A stretch of 64,000 nucleotides of DNA from CALAGB01 sp963713965 (lineage in GTDB: Bacteria; Chloroflexota; Chloroflexia; Thermomicrobiales; Thermomicrobiaceae). The notes beneath the pieces are model-generated. The model was not told where the DNA came from. It saw only the letters and a program-made list of their open reading frames with translations, and did not search any database. Position 1 is the stretch's first letter. The number at the start of each line of letters is the position of its first letter. Positions 51,921 to 61,056 of this stretch are shown here, piece after piece. The stretch spans positions 806,001 through 870,000 of the forward strand of contig OY970217.1 in the NCBI GenBank assembly GCA_963713965.1. Direction: 5' to 3'. The position numbers and the translations under genes are program-made.

Positions 51921-52925
51921 CTACAGCTCAGACGTGTACGCCGCAAGGCGCTGGACACCGACGCGCCGCAGTTTGCGCAGTGCCTCGTTCTCCAGCTGTC
52001 GCACCCGCTCGCGGCTAATATTCAGTTGGGTCCCGACCTCCGCCAACGTATGGGGAGTGCCATTTCCAAGCCCGAAGCGTAGCTGCAGCACGAGCCGTTG
52101 CCGTGGATTGAGGCACTCGAGCACTTCAGCCACGTCACGCTGCAGCAGGACCTCCTCGGCGATCTGCTGCGGACTGCGGGTCACCTCATCCGCGATGATG
52201 TCACCCAAGTTGGTCTCATCCTCGGTGCTGAGTGGAGAATCGAGCGAAATCGTACGCTGAGCCGCCTGAATGATCTGTTCGACCTTCTCCGGTTGCACGC
52301 TCATCGCTTCGGCAAGCTCTTCAGGGAGCGGCGGCCGGCCAAGCTCTTGAGTCAGCTGTGCCAGTGCCCTCCGGTACTTGGTGATGCTGTCGGCCATGTG
52401 CACCGGTATCCGGATCGTGCGCCCCTGATCGGAGATCGACCGCGTGATCGCCTGTCGAATCCACCAGGTCGCGTATGTACTGAAACGATAACCGCGGCGC
52501 CAATCGTACTTTTCAACGGCGCGCATCAGCCCAAGATTGCCTTCTTGCACCAGATCGAGCAGTGACATTCCTCGACCGAGATAGCGCTTAGCGATGCTCA
52601 CTACCAGGCGCAGATTGGCTCGCACGAATCGTTGGAGAGCATCCACGTCACCCTGCTCGACACGCTTGGCAAGCTCAACTTCCTGCTCGGCGGTGAGTAA
52701 CGGAACCTTGGCGATGTCACGCAGATAGAGACGAACCGGATCGGTTACCACGGTCGGATCGAACTGGGCCATGCGGTCCAGATCCTCGTCCGGGGTGTAT
52801 GCCTCGAGTACGAGGTCCTGCTCCGGCTCTTCCTCCGCGACGGGTTCCGGGGACTGGTTACTCTGAACGGTCAGCTCCTCGTCGTCTCGCGGTTCTTCTG
52901 GGTTGTTGTTGGATCGATCGACCAT
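51921..52925 (-). CDS. Sigma-70 family primary-type sigma factor
   Basis: 334 residues from the ATG at 52925 (GAGGAG upstream at a long distance; the frame is open to 53000). An acidic N-terminus of about 65 residues replaces region 1.1. Region 1.2 (DPVRLYLRDIAKVPLLTAEQEVELAKRVE, split here), region 2 (LVQEGNLGLMRAVEKYDWRRGYRFSTYATWWIRQAI), region 3 and region 4 (LAEVGTQLNISRERVRQLENEAL) are complete. It is RpoD/SigA-like or a group 2 relative. Confidence 0.92.
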   Translation of the reverse strand: MVDRSNNNPEEPRDDEELTVQSNQSPEPVAEEEPEQDLVLEAYTPDEDLDRMAQFDPTVVTDPVRLYLRDIAKVPLLTAEQEVELAKRVEQGDVDALQRFVRANLRLVVSIAKRYLGRGMSLLDLVQEGNLGLMRAVEKYDWRRGYRFSTYATWWIRQAITRSISDQGRTIRIPVHMADSITKYRRALAQLTQELGRPPLPEELAEAMSVQPEKVEQIIQAAQRTISLDSPLSTEDETNLGDIIADEVTRSPQQIAEEVLLQRDVAEVLECLNPRQRLVLQLRFGLGNGTPHTLAEVGTQLNISRERVRQLENEALRKLRRVGVQRLAAYTSEL

Positions 52926-53079
52926 GAAAAATGATTGCTCCTCACCAGTGGAGATGTTCGCGAAAATGATGGATTCAACACGTCTGCCGCATCCGCGCAC
53001 GACGCCGTGAGTGGTTCCGTCGAATGCCTACGATGATGGAGATTCCTCGTCTGGAGAATAGTCACCGTGACCCAACAGG

Positions 53080-53085
53080 TATAAT
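53080..53085 (+). promoter_or_regulatory. Candidate -10 box for the SbcC gene
   Basis: Perfect TATAAT, 67 bases before the ATG at 53153; no clear -35 box. Confidence 0.35.
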
Positions 53086-53152
53086 TGAGCGTTGACTGAA
53101 ACGACTGTACCTGCCCTCGATCAATGACTCATTTCAACGTTAACGGTGAGAC

Positions 53153-55789
53153 ATGATTCCGACTACATTGAGCGTGCGCAACTTCATGTGCTACCGCGCT
53201 GGTGTTGATCTCGACCTGCGCGGAGTGCGGATCGCCTGCCTATCCGGAGACAACGGCGCGGGTAAATCCGCTCTTCTCGACTGTATAACGTGGGCGCTCT
53301 GGGGTAAAGCCCGCGTCAACAGTGATCGAGAGCTAATCGCCCTGAACACCACCGAAATGGAGGTGACGTTCGGGTTCGAACTCAACGATCAGGATTTCCG
53401 CGTGACTCGACGCCGCAGTCGAGGCGGAGCCGGCCCGCTCGCACTCGACATCCAGACTTATGACGCGGATCGCTGGCGCACCATCAGCGGAACCACGGCG
53501 CGAGAAACGCAGCGCGTCATCGATCAACTTCTCAAGATGGATTACGACACATTCATCAATTCGGCTTTCATCTTGCAGGGCCGTGCCGATGAGTTCACCA
53601 CCAAGACGCCCGCGCTTCGGAAGCAGACTTTGGGCGAAATCTTGAACCTGTCCGACTACGACCACTACGAAGAGATTGCTCGCCAGCATCTGCGAGACCG
53701 CGAACGTCAGCTTCGCGAAATCGATGCCGAGATCATGCGCATCGACGAGCGTCTGGCTGAGCTACCCGCGCGACTAGCGGAAGTTGAGACGCTTAGTCGC
53801 GAGCTCGTACAAATGGTCGATCAAGTTGAGCAGACGACGACACAAGCTTCCGCGCTGCGGCAGCAGGTTCAGATCTTGGAAATCGTCGCCAGGCAGCGGG
53901 AACAGCTTGTGGCCGACATCGCCGACCTGGATCGGGAGATCACTGCGCTGGATACCGATCGAGAGCGGACGCTAGGTCGCATCGAGGACCATCAATCTAT
54001 GCTGGCCCGTCGTGACGAAATCGAGTCACGACACGCGGAATTGGTTCAGCTTCGAAGTGAGCAGGAACGAATCGGGTTGATCTTGGCCGAGCGCCAGTCG
54101 ATATTGCAGCAGCGCCAAACATTCGATGCTCAGGTGCAGCGCGTCAAACACGAGATCGAGAGCCAGCTACGTTCCGTGCGGGATCGGCTGGAGCAGGAAC
54201 GGCGCACCGCCAATGGGCGGCCGAAGATCGAGGCTGAATCGCTCAAGCTGCAGGGCGAAATCGAGGCGCTGAATGACGTTGACCACTCGATTGCTGAACT
54301 GCGAACGAAGCAATCCGCCTTCGAATCCAAGCGTGGCGAACTGACGTCGGAAAACGACCGTCTGCGAACGGACATGAACGACCTCAAGGCGAAAATGGAG
54401 CAGATCGAGCAGGCCAGCGCGACGTGTCCTGTCTGCCGACGCGAGCTTGGACCAGACGAACGGAATCGACTGGCCGCCGAGTACAAGTCCGAGGGGACCG
54501 CGCTCGGAAATCGCTTTCGCTCGAACCGCACGGCTCTCGAACAGATCAAGACCAATCTCGAGGCGAACAAGAAAGCGCTTGAGGCGCAGGAGACACGCCG
54601 CTCGAGGATGGAATCTCTCCGTCGCCAGGAGGTCTCGCTGACCGAACGCAAGTCGGCATGCGAACGAGCGGACAACGAGATCGCCATCCTGACCAAGCGA
54701 GAGCGTGAACTGTCCGAGGAGCTCTCGAGCGACAAGCTGGCATCCGAGGAACGAGGCGCGATCGCCACGCTGGACGAGAAGCTGGCTGGTCTCTCCTATG
54801 ACGAATCCAATCACCGGCAACTGCAGCGCCGGATCGCTGATCTGGCGAATGTGGAACGCGAAGTTTCCGCGCTCCTGAGCGCTAGCGCGGCAGTGGAGTC
54901 GGGGCGCCAGCAGCTTGAGATATTCGAGAGCGCGATTGCCAATCGAAGCGCGTCAAGAGCTCAGAAGGCGGGCCAGGAGGCAGCGCTCGCGGCGCAGATC
55001 CAGGGGCTGGGCAAGATTCGTGATGACTTCGAACTGGCGGAGATCGATCTTCAACGTCTCGAGCGACAGCGGGGCGAGATGCAAGAGCGATTCGGCGCGG
55101 CTCAGCAACGAGTTCGTGACCTGGAGGCGGCCAAGGAAGAACGTGCCGACCGTAACGGGCAGCGGCAGCGGATCGCCGACGAGGTAACGACTTTCGATGA
55201 ACTGGCGGTGGCGTTCGGCAAGCGCGGCATTCAAGCCATGATCATCGAGAATGTCGTTCCGGAGATCCAGGACGAAGCCAATCGCATTCTGGACAAGATG
55301 CCTGGCAACACCATGCGGGTCGAGTTTCGCACTCAGCGGCAAACGTTGCGCGGCGAGGGGACCATCGAAACGCTCGACATCGTCATCAGCGATGAAGTCG
55401 GCAGCCGTAACTACGAGCTTTACAGCGGCGGCGAAGCCTTCCGGGTCAACTTCGCCATCCGCGTAGCTCTCAGCATGCTGTTGGCCAAGCGCGCCGGTGC
55501 ACGATTGCAAACGCTCGTCGTCGACGAAGGCTTTGGAACGCAGGATTCTCGTGGCCGTGACGGGCTGATCGAAGCCATTCGCGCGGTCGAATCGGACTTC
55601 CGCATGATCCTGGTGATCACGCACATCGCCGAACTGAAGGACGTCTTCCCAACGCGAATCGACGTGGTTAAGGGGTGGACGGCTCGCTCGTATCCATCAA
55701 CTGAACGGCGCTCCGCCTACCGTCGCTCTTTCGTGCGATCATGGCGGAACGAGCGAAATTGTGCCGACGGTGCGACGAAATGGGGCTGA
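53153..55789 (+). CDS. sbcC: SbcC/Rad50-like DNA repair ATPase
   Basis: 878 residues. The Walker A motif is GDNGAGKSALLD near the N-terminus. Two long coiled coils flank the zinc hook CPVC (C425, C428), and the C-terminal half carries the signature LYSGGEAFRVNFA and Walker B TLVVDEGFGTQD. With the SbcD/Mre11 nuclease it processes hairpins and DNA ends. No sbcD is next to it. The last 40 residues are an Arg-rich tail. The stop is one base before the next start. Confidence 0.93.
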   Translation: MIPTTLSVRNFMCYRAGVDLDLRGVRIACLSGDNGAGKSALLDCITWALWGKARVNSDRELIALNTTEMEVTFGFELNDQDFRVTRRRSRGGAGPLALDIQTYDADRWRTISGTTARETQRVIDQLLKMDYDTFINSAFILQGRADEFTTKTPALRKQTLGEILNLSDYDHYEEIARQHLRDRERQLREIDAEIMRIDERLAELPARLAEVETLSRELVQMVDQVEQTTTQASALRQQVQILEIVARQREQLVADIADLDREITALDTDRERTLGRIEDHQSMLARRDEIESRHAELVQLRSEQERIGLILAERQSILQQRQTFDAQVQRVKHEIESQLRSVRDRLEQERRTANGRPKIEAESLKLQGEIEALNDVDHSIAELRTKQSAFESKRGELTSENDRLRTDMNDLKAKMEQIEQASATCPVCRRELGPDERNRLAAEYKSEGTALGNRFRSNRTALEQIKTNLEANKKALEAQETRRSRMESLRRQEVSLTERKSACERADNEIAILTKRERELSEELSSDKLASEERGAIATLDEKLAGLSYDESNHRQLQRRIADLANVEREVSALLSASAAVESGRQQLEIFESAIANRSASRAQKAGQEAALAAQIQGLGKIRDDFELAEIDLQRLERQRGEMQERFGAAQQRVRDLEAAKEERADRNGQRQRIADEVTTFDELAVAFGKRGIQAMIIENVVPEIQDEANRILDKMPGNTMRVEFRTQRQTLRGEGTIETLDIVISDEVGSRNYELYSGGEAFRVNFAIRVALSMLLAKRAGARLQTLVVDEGFGTQDSRGRDGLIEAIRAVESDFRMILVITHIAELKDVFPTRIDVVKGWTARSYPSTERRSAYRRSFVRSWRNERNCADGATKWG

Positions 55790-55790
55790 A

Positions 55791-56693
55791 ATGGAGAGCT
55801 TGCACGGCATCTATAACATTCTGACCACGCCATTCTTGCCCGATGGATCGATCGACGAGACCAGTCTGCGGAGGTTGGTCGACTCCGTCATCGGCATGGG
55901 TGTCGCCGGGATCACGATTCTCGGCGTCGCGGGCGAAGCCCAGAAGCTGACCGAGCCGGAAAAGCGACGCCTCGGCGAGATCGTGATGGAGGTCAACAAT
56001 GGTCGCGTGCCGATCATCGTTGGCGCCTCGCGAGACGGAACTGACACCACCATCGCCGCCTGTCGTCAGGCAGAGGAAATTGGAGCCGCGGGGGTGATGG
56101 TAACGCCGCCGACCTTCTCCCAGCCCGGCCCAAGCATGATCGAGCATTTTCGGCGCGTCGGTGCTTCGATCGGCATTCCGATTACCTTGCAAGACTATCC
56201 ACCGGTCAACGGCGTCACGCTCTCGCCGCGCGCCATGGCCGATCTTGTCGAGGCCGTACCAACGATTACGACCATCAAACTGGAAGATCCGCCGACGCCA
56301 CAACGCTTCGCCCAGACGCTCGCCATGACGGGCAATCGCATCTCGATCGTCGGAGGACTTGGCGGCATGTACCTGCTCGACGAGCTTCGCCGGGGTGGAA
56401 GTGGCGCCATGACCGGATTCGCATTCCCAGAAGTTTTGGTGGGCATCTGGTCTGCCTGGAGTTCCGGAGATCGTGAGCGCGCGTCGCGCCTCTACTACGC
56501 ATACCTCCCGGTGCTGGTCTTCGAGGGGCAGCCGAAGCTTGGCGTCGCGATACGCAAGGAGATTCTCAAGCGGCGCGGTTTGATCGACCACGCCTTCGTT
56601 CGACACCCTGGTCCCAAGCTGGATGAAGGCACGCTGTCTGATCTCGCTGAGACGCTGGCATATACCGGGATTGAGTCAGATTACTCGTTCTGA
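55791..56693 (+). CDS. DapA-family aldolase, probably not dihydrodipicolinate synthase
   Basis: 300 residues, class I aldolase barrel. Schiff-base Lys is in TTIKLEDPP and the conserved Tyr in LQDYPPVNG. The GTTGE motif of true DapA is GVAGEA here, so the paired Thr residues are missing, which argues for another 2-oxo acid lyase or dehydratase. The ATG at 55791 is one base after the sbcC stop; an upstream start would overlap it. The substrate is unknown. Confidence 0.82.
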   Translation: MESLHGIYNILTTPFLPDGSIDETSLRRLVDSVIGMGVAGITILGVAGEAQKLTEPEKRRLGEIVMEVNNGRVPIIVGASRDGTDTTIAACRQAEEIGAAGVMVTPPTFSQPGPSMIEHFRRVGASIGIPITLQDYPPVNGVTLSPRAMADLVEAVPTITTIKLEDPPTPQRFAQTLAMTGNRISIVGGLGGMYLLDELRRGGSGAMTGFAFPEVLVGIWSAWSSGDRERASRLYYAYLPVLVFEGQPKLGVAIRKEILKRRGLIDHAFVRHPGPKLDEGTLSDLAETLAYTGIESDYSF

Positions 56694-56728
56694 TACCGCG
56701 TGCTCGGCAGGCACAATGACGGGATCAG

Positions 56729-58186
56729 CTAGTCACCTGCCATGGTGCGGAACCAGCCAAAGCCCCGCGGCGGATCGTAGAACGTTACGTCAACTTTCCT
56801 GGATTCTCCCGGCTGCAGCGTCCCAATCGTGACGAACCCCGCCGAATAATCGTCGATCGTTCCGGTCGACGAGAAGAGCGTGACCACATAAGACGGCCGA
56901 GAGATCGGCTGGTCGGTTGTGTTCTGTATCGTCGCCTGGATGTGGTAGTCGCCGCTGGCCAGGTAACTCGCCGTGGTCATCACGACTGTGAGCGTCGACT
57001 GGGACGCAGACGGATCGATACTGCCCGTGACGTTCGTTTCGACGTGATCGTAGCTCGGACCCGTATCGAACCAAACGCGGAACGGCAACGACTTGCCCGC
57101 CGGTATCGTCGAAAAATCGAGATAGGCCGACTTGGTTGCCACCACCTCGTTGGTTGTCGACAACAGCTTGACCGACACTGAAACCTTTGAATAGGCAACG
57201 TTCGCGTTGTTCTTGACTTGCCCCAGGAAGACCCAGTTTCCGTTCATATCCTTGGAGGAGGTCACCGCGGAGGTGCCCAGCGCGTTCGCCGCGTCGGATC
57301 CGTAACGCCATTCGTAGTAGTGGCGACCGACGTTGCCGGCCTCGACCTTCCATCCATCGGAGTTCGACGGCGTGAAGGTCAGGATGCGCCGCTCAAAGGC
57401 TTGGACCAGCACCCGGTGCGGCGTGCCGCCGACGTTGACCGTCGTCCAGTAGGCCTCGGAGATCGGCAGTCCGGTTGCAAAGAACGGATTACTGAAGAGC
57501 TTGGCGTCATTCGTTTGATAGCCGTCATAGACCGGGCCGCTGGCGGTCATGAAGTCCCAGAAGACCGACGCGATGTCATGCTTGGTCGCGGACACATAGT
57601 GACCGGCCGTGACGCCAAAATCTTTGGCACTTTGATCGTTGCCCACCGCGCCATGCTGATCGACTGTCTGCGTGATGATCCAACCATCTGGCATGGCCCC
57701 GTAGTCGAGCAGCTTGCCGAAGGTCGCGTAGGTAGGCGCGTTCGGATCGTTTTCGTCACCGGCGACGTTGATCTGGGCTTGACCGTAATCGACGTACGAA
57801 TTGTTCCCGACCTGCATTTGGCCGGTAATCATCTCCTTGGCCAGCAATCCGTTGGTGACGAACCAGTCAGACGAGGGATCGGCGGTCGAATCGGTGATCT
57901 CCATACGACTCTTGTCAAAATACTGGACGCGTCGGACTCCAGTTTGGCCAGCGACGTTGCCCTCGACGTAGGGCTCGACGATTACGTCGGTGAAGGGCTC
58001 GGGTCCCCACATCCAGGTTCGGTTTACGGCATGTACTTGAACCGGTTCATCGGTGCGATTCCAGATGCGCTGAAAAGCATAAGAACCGATGTCAGACGCC
58101 GTGACGGGCGCCACGGTCTGCAGTGACGGAACAGCGCAGAAAGCGAGGACTGCAAAAAGTTGAACGGCCCGGCGAAGTGCCCCCAT
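56729..58186 (-). CDS. Exported protein with C-terminal FxLYD-like domain
   Basis: About 485 residues from the ATG at 58186 (GGAG 9 bases upstream). A signal peptide ends near VTAS. The N-terminal region has WNRTDEPVQVHAVNRTWMWG and VQYFDKSRMEI, a pattern I associate with exported Chloroflexota proteins of unknown role. The mid part has HYYEWRYGSDAANALG. The C-terminus (from WVFLGQVKNNANVAYSKV) resembles an FxLYD beta-sandwich. No catalytic motif is recognised; it may bind a ligand or wall component. Confidence 0.65.
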   Translation of the reverse strand: MGALRRAVQLFAVLAFCAVPSLQTVAPVTASDIGSYAFQRIWNRTDEPVQVHAVNRTWMWGPEPFTDVIVEPYVEGNVAGQTGVRRVQYFDKSRMEITDSTADPSSDWFVTNGLLAKEMITGQMQVGNNSYVDYGQAQINVAGDENDPNAPTYATFGKLLDYGAMPDGWIITQTVDQHGAVGNDQSAKDFGVTAGHYVSATKHDIASVFWDFMTASGPVYDGYQTNDAKLFSNPFFATGLPISEAYWTTVNVGGTPHRVLVQAFERRILTFTPSNSDGWKVEAGNVGRHYYEWRYGSDAANALGTSAVTSSKDMNGNWVFLGQVKNNANVAYSKVSVSVKLLSTTNEVVATKSAYLDFSTIPAGKSLPFRVWFDTGPSYDHVETNVTGSIDPSASQSTLTVVMTTASYLASGDYHIQATIQNTTDQPISRPSYVVTLFSSTGTIDDYSAGFVTIGTLQPGESRKVDVTFYDPPRGFGWFRTMAGD

Positions 58187-58368
58187 GATATGAGCTCCGG
58201 AATCTGGTGAGCGTTCCACTACCTTCAGAGAACGCTCGACAAACGACTATTCCGGTAGTCAAACCTAGGTGATCACCCTCGCGGATTCAGTAGCCCATTG
58301 TGACTATTTCGCGCAACCGAAGAATGCTCGGATGAACCATGTATGTCGGGCGATCTTTTAGGATCTCG

Positions 58369-58374
58369 TATAAT
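58369..58374 (+). promoter_or_regulatory. -10 box of the NfeD-SPFH operon
   Basis: Perfect TATAAT 24 bases before the ATG at 58399; the -35 box is unclear. Confidence 0.4.
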
Positions 58375-58398
58375 CATGGTGATCTGAGAGGAATGGCC

Positions 58399-59847
58399 AT
58401 GCGTCGCTTCGTCTATCTGGCCATCGTGCGCAGGATCATCGTCACAGGAATCCTCGGCCTCGTCATCCTGACCTTGAGTGGCGTTCTGAACGCATCGGCG
58501 GACGGGAATCATGTCGAGGTGCTCAACGTCGATGGAACCATCACTCCGACGATGCGGAACTACATCCGCAACGGGATCAAGAGCGCCGAAAAATCACACG
58601 CCATCGCCGTCGTGCTGCGCATGGACACGCCAGGCGGGCTCAGCTCGGCAACCGACGACATCGTCCAGGACATCCTGAACAGTAGTGTGCCCGTTATCGT
58701 CTATATTGGGCCACCGGGAGCCCGAGCCGCATCTGCCGGCGTCTACATCACTTACGCGGCACACATCGCGGCCATGGCCCCATCGACCAACATCGGGTCC
58801 GCCACTCCAATCTTCGTCGACCAAAGCGGACAACCGACGAACGCCGACGACACGCTCACACGCAAAGTCGTCAACGACGCCGTGGCGCGCATCCGTGGTC
58901 TGGCCGTCCAACGTGACCGCAACGCCGATTGGGCCGAGCAGGCGGTACGAGACGCCGTCAACATCACCTCTGACGAGGCGGTCAAGCAAAACGTCGTCAA
59001 CCTGATCGCCCCCGACATCCCGACGCTGCTCAACCAGGTGGACGGTCGTCAGGTACAAACTCCAGAAGGGACCGTCACCTTAGCGACGGCCAACGCACAG
59101 ATCAGAGTGAAAGACATGACGCTACCAGAGCAATTTCTGCAAACGATCAGCGATCCGACCATTGCCTACATCTTGCTGAGCCTCGGGATGCTCGGACTCT
59201 TCTTCGAGTTGGCGAACCCGGGAGCGATCCTGCCTGGCGTTGCTGGTGGGGTCTGCATCCTGCTCGGCTTGACGTCGCTGGGGAGTCTCGACACGATCTG
59301 GGCCGGAGCCTTACTGATGGGCTTCGCCTTCGTTCTCTTCTTGATCGATATCTACGTTCCGACACACGGCGTCCTGACCATCGGCGGAATCGCGTCGTTC
59401 GTCCTGGGGTCCTTTATGCTTTCCAATGAGACTGATTCACCAGTGGGCAGCATCTCGCGCATCGCCATCGTGACGGTGACGGCGCTCGTGTCAGCCTTTT
59501 TCATCTTCGCCGTCGGCGCGGTGGTGCGCACGCGGCTGAAGCGCAGCACGACGGGCCAGGAGGGAATGCGCGGAATGATTGGAGTGGTTCGCGCGAAGCT
59601 TGACCCGGAAGGCTTCATCTTCCTCGGCGGAGAGCTATGGCACGCACGCTCCCTGGCTGGCACGATCGATATCGGAGAAATGGTGCGCGTGATCGAGGTC
59701 GATGGATTGGTCGCGATCGTGGAACCGGGGCCTGCCGCGTCCCACGACGCTGGCGGAGGATCGAGTAACGCCGGAGAGATGAACCGAATTCGTCAGCTTC
59801 AGGTTGGAACCACACGCGCCGCACGACGTGAAGTCGCTGGGCGCTAG
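58399..59847 (+). CDS. NfeD-like membrane serine protease (copy 2)
   Basis: 482 residues from the ATG at 58399, which has GAGG 7 bases upstream. A signal sequence precedes a ClpP/SppA-like domain with S112 in GARAASAGVYIT and probable K155 (TLTRKVVNDA). Four transmembrane helices (about residues 262-375) and a C-terminal NfeD OB-like domain follow. In archaea and bacteria the full-length NfeD protease cleaves the C-terminus of its partner stomatin. The SPFH gene follows 11 bases later. Confidence 0.93.
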   Translation: MRRFVYLAIVRRIIVTGILGLVILTLSGVLNASADGNHVEVLNVDGTITPTMRNYIRNGIKSAEKSHAIAVVLRMDTPGGLSSATDDIVQDILNSSVPVIVYIGPPGARAASAGVYITYAAHIAAMAPSTNIGSATPIFVDQSGQPTNADDTLTRKVVNDAVARIRGLAVQRDRNADWAEQAVRDAVNITSDEAVKQNVVNLIAPDIPTLLNQVDGRQVQTPEGTVTLATANAQIRVKDMTLPEQFLQTISDPTIAYILLSLGMLGLFFELANPGAILPGVAGGVCILLGLTSLGSLDTIWAGALLMGFAFVLFLIDIYVPTHGVLTIGGIASFVLGSFMLSNETDSPVGSISRIAIVTVTALVSAFFIFAVGAVVRTRLKRSTTGQEGMRGMIGVVRAKLDPEGFIFLGGELWHARSLAGTIDIGEMVRVIEVDGLVAIVEPGPAASHDAGGGSSNAGEMNRIRQLQVGTTRAARREVAGR

Positions 59848-59858
59848 AGGAGAGTCAG

Positions 59859-60689
59859 ATGGGTGTAGTTGTCGTCGTTGGGATCATCGTCGTCTTCATC
59901 TTGATCGTGCTCAGCGCGACGATCAAGATCGTGCAGGAGTATGAACGCGGCGTCGTCTTCCGCATGGGCCGCCTAATGGGACCACGCGGGCCTGGAATCA
60001 TTCTGTTGATCCCCTTCGTCGAGCGCATGGTGAAGGTTGATCTGCGCACGTTGACGCTTGACATCCCGGCGCAGGAAGTCATCACGCGGGACAACGTGAC
60101 GATCCGTGTGAACGCCGTGGCCTACTTCCGAGTGATGGACCCGAACGCGGCCATTGTCAACGTGGCCGATCACATTCGAGCTACATCGCAAATTGCACAA
60201 ACGACGTTGCGGAGCGTTCTCGGACAAGCCGAGCTGGATGAGCTCCTGTCCGAGCGGGACAAGATCAATCTAGAGCTGCAAACGATCATCGATGAGCAGA
60301 CCGAGCCCTGGGGTGTAAAAGTCAGCATCGTGGAAGTGAAGGACGTCGAGCTTCCCGACAGCATGCAACGAGCCATGGCGCGGCAGGCCGAGGCAGAACG
60401 AGAGAAGCGGGCCAAGATCATCCACGCCGAAGGCGAATTTTCAGCGGCCACGCAGCTCGGAAACGCCGCCAATATCATCTCCCAGTCTCCCGGAGCCTTA
60501 CAGCTCCGCTATCTCCAGACGCTGAACGAGATCGCGGCGGAGCGCAACAGCACGATCATCTTCCCGCTACCGATCGACCTGATCACTCCGTTCCTGGACC
60601 TACTCGGGCCGAAAACCGGCAACTCGACCAAGCCGGTTTCGAAGACTGGCGGTGGACCAGCGACCGGTAACGGAACGACCACCGAATGA
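59859..60689 (+). CDS. SPFH/stomatin-like (slipin) protein
   Basis: 276 residues. One N-terminal transmembrane helix (about residues 2-22) precedes the band 7 domain (VQEYERGVVFRMGRLMGPRGPG; DNVTIRVNAVAYFRVMD). A helical Ala/Glu-rich segment follows (RAMARQAEAEREKRAKII). The end is flexible and Gly/Thr/Pro-rich, the region cut by NfeD proteases in studied pairs. It forms membrane microdomain scaffolds. Confidence 0.95.
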   Translation: MGVVVVVGIIVVFILIVLSATIKIVQEYERGVVFRMGRLMGPRGPGIILLIPFVERMVKVDLRTLTLDIPAQEVITRDNVTIRVNAVAYFRVMDPNAAIVNVADHIRATSQIAQTTLRSVLGQAELDELLSERDKINLELQTIIDEQTEPWGVKVSIVEVKDVELPDSMQRAMARQAEAEREKRAKIIHAEGEFSAATQLGNAANIISQSPGALQLRYLQTLNEIAAERNSTIIFPLPIDLITPFLDLLGPKTGNSTKPVSKTGGGPATGNGTTTE

Positions 60690-60711
60690 CCGGACCCGGT
60701 CGGAGGATGGA

Positions 60712-61044
60712 GTGAGAGACTCGAAGGAAGAGCCGATCGTCGAAGCAACTGAGTTGTTGCGCCCGCACATCGGCTCTGTGGTCCGGCGCGTCAACGTTGA
60801 TGAATTCACGACGGTTGAATTCGTCGAGGTGATGCAGGTGGATGATGGCTGCCGGGAGGCGTACCTGCAGGCGCTTGATCGCTGGCCGGAGTCGGACGAG
60901 ACGTTGGCCAAGATGGTGATCCACGGCCAGATCATTCCGGAACTCCTGCGGGCCACCGGAATCGTCGAATGGGCGGGGTATGCACACGGCGAGGAGGATG
61001 CCTACGCCGTGCCCGCCTGGTGGCGCAAGATCGAAGCCTCGTAG
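60712..61044 (+). CDS. Small acidic protein of unknown function
   Basis: 110 residues from the GTG at 60712, supported by GGAGG 5 bases upstream. It is cytosolic by sequence, with no signal or membrane helix. It has a predicted mixed alpha/beta pattern (VNVDEFTTVEFVEVMQVDD, then ALDRWPESDETLAKMVIHG) and ends EDAYAVPAWWRKIEAS. I do not recognise a family. It follows the SPFH gene by 22 bases and is probably cotranscribed with NfeD-SPFH. Confidence 0.65.
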   Translation: MRDSKEEPIVEATELLRPHIGSVVRRVNVDEFTTVEFVEVMQVDDGCREAYLQALDRWPESDETLAKMVIHGQIIPELLRATGIVEWAGYAHGEEDAYAVPAWWRKIEAS

Positions 61045-61056
61045 GTCAGAATCAGA

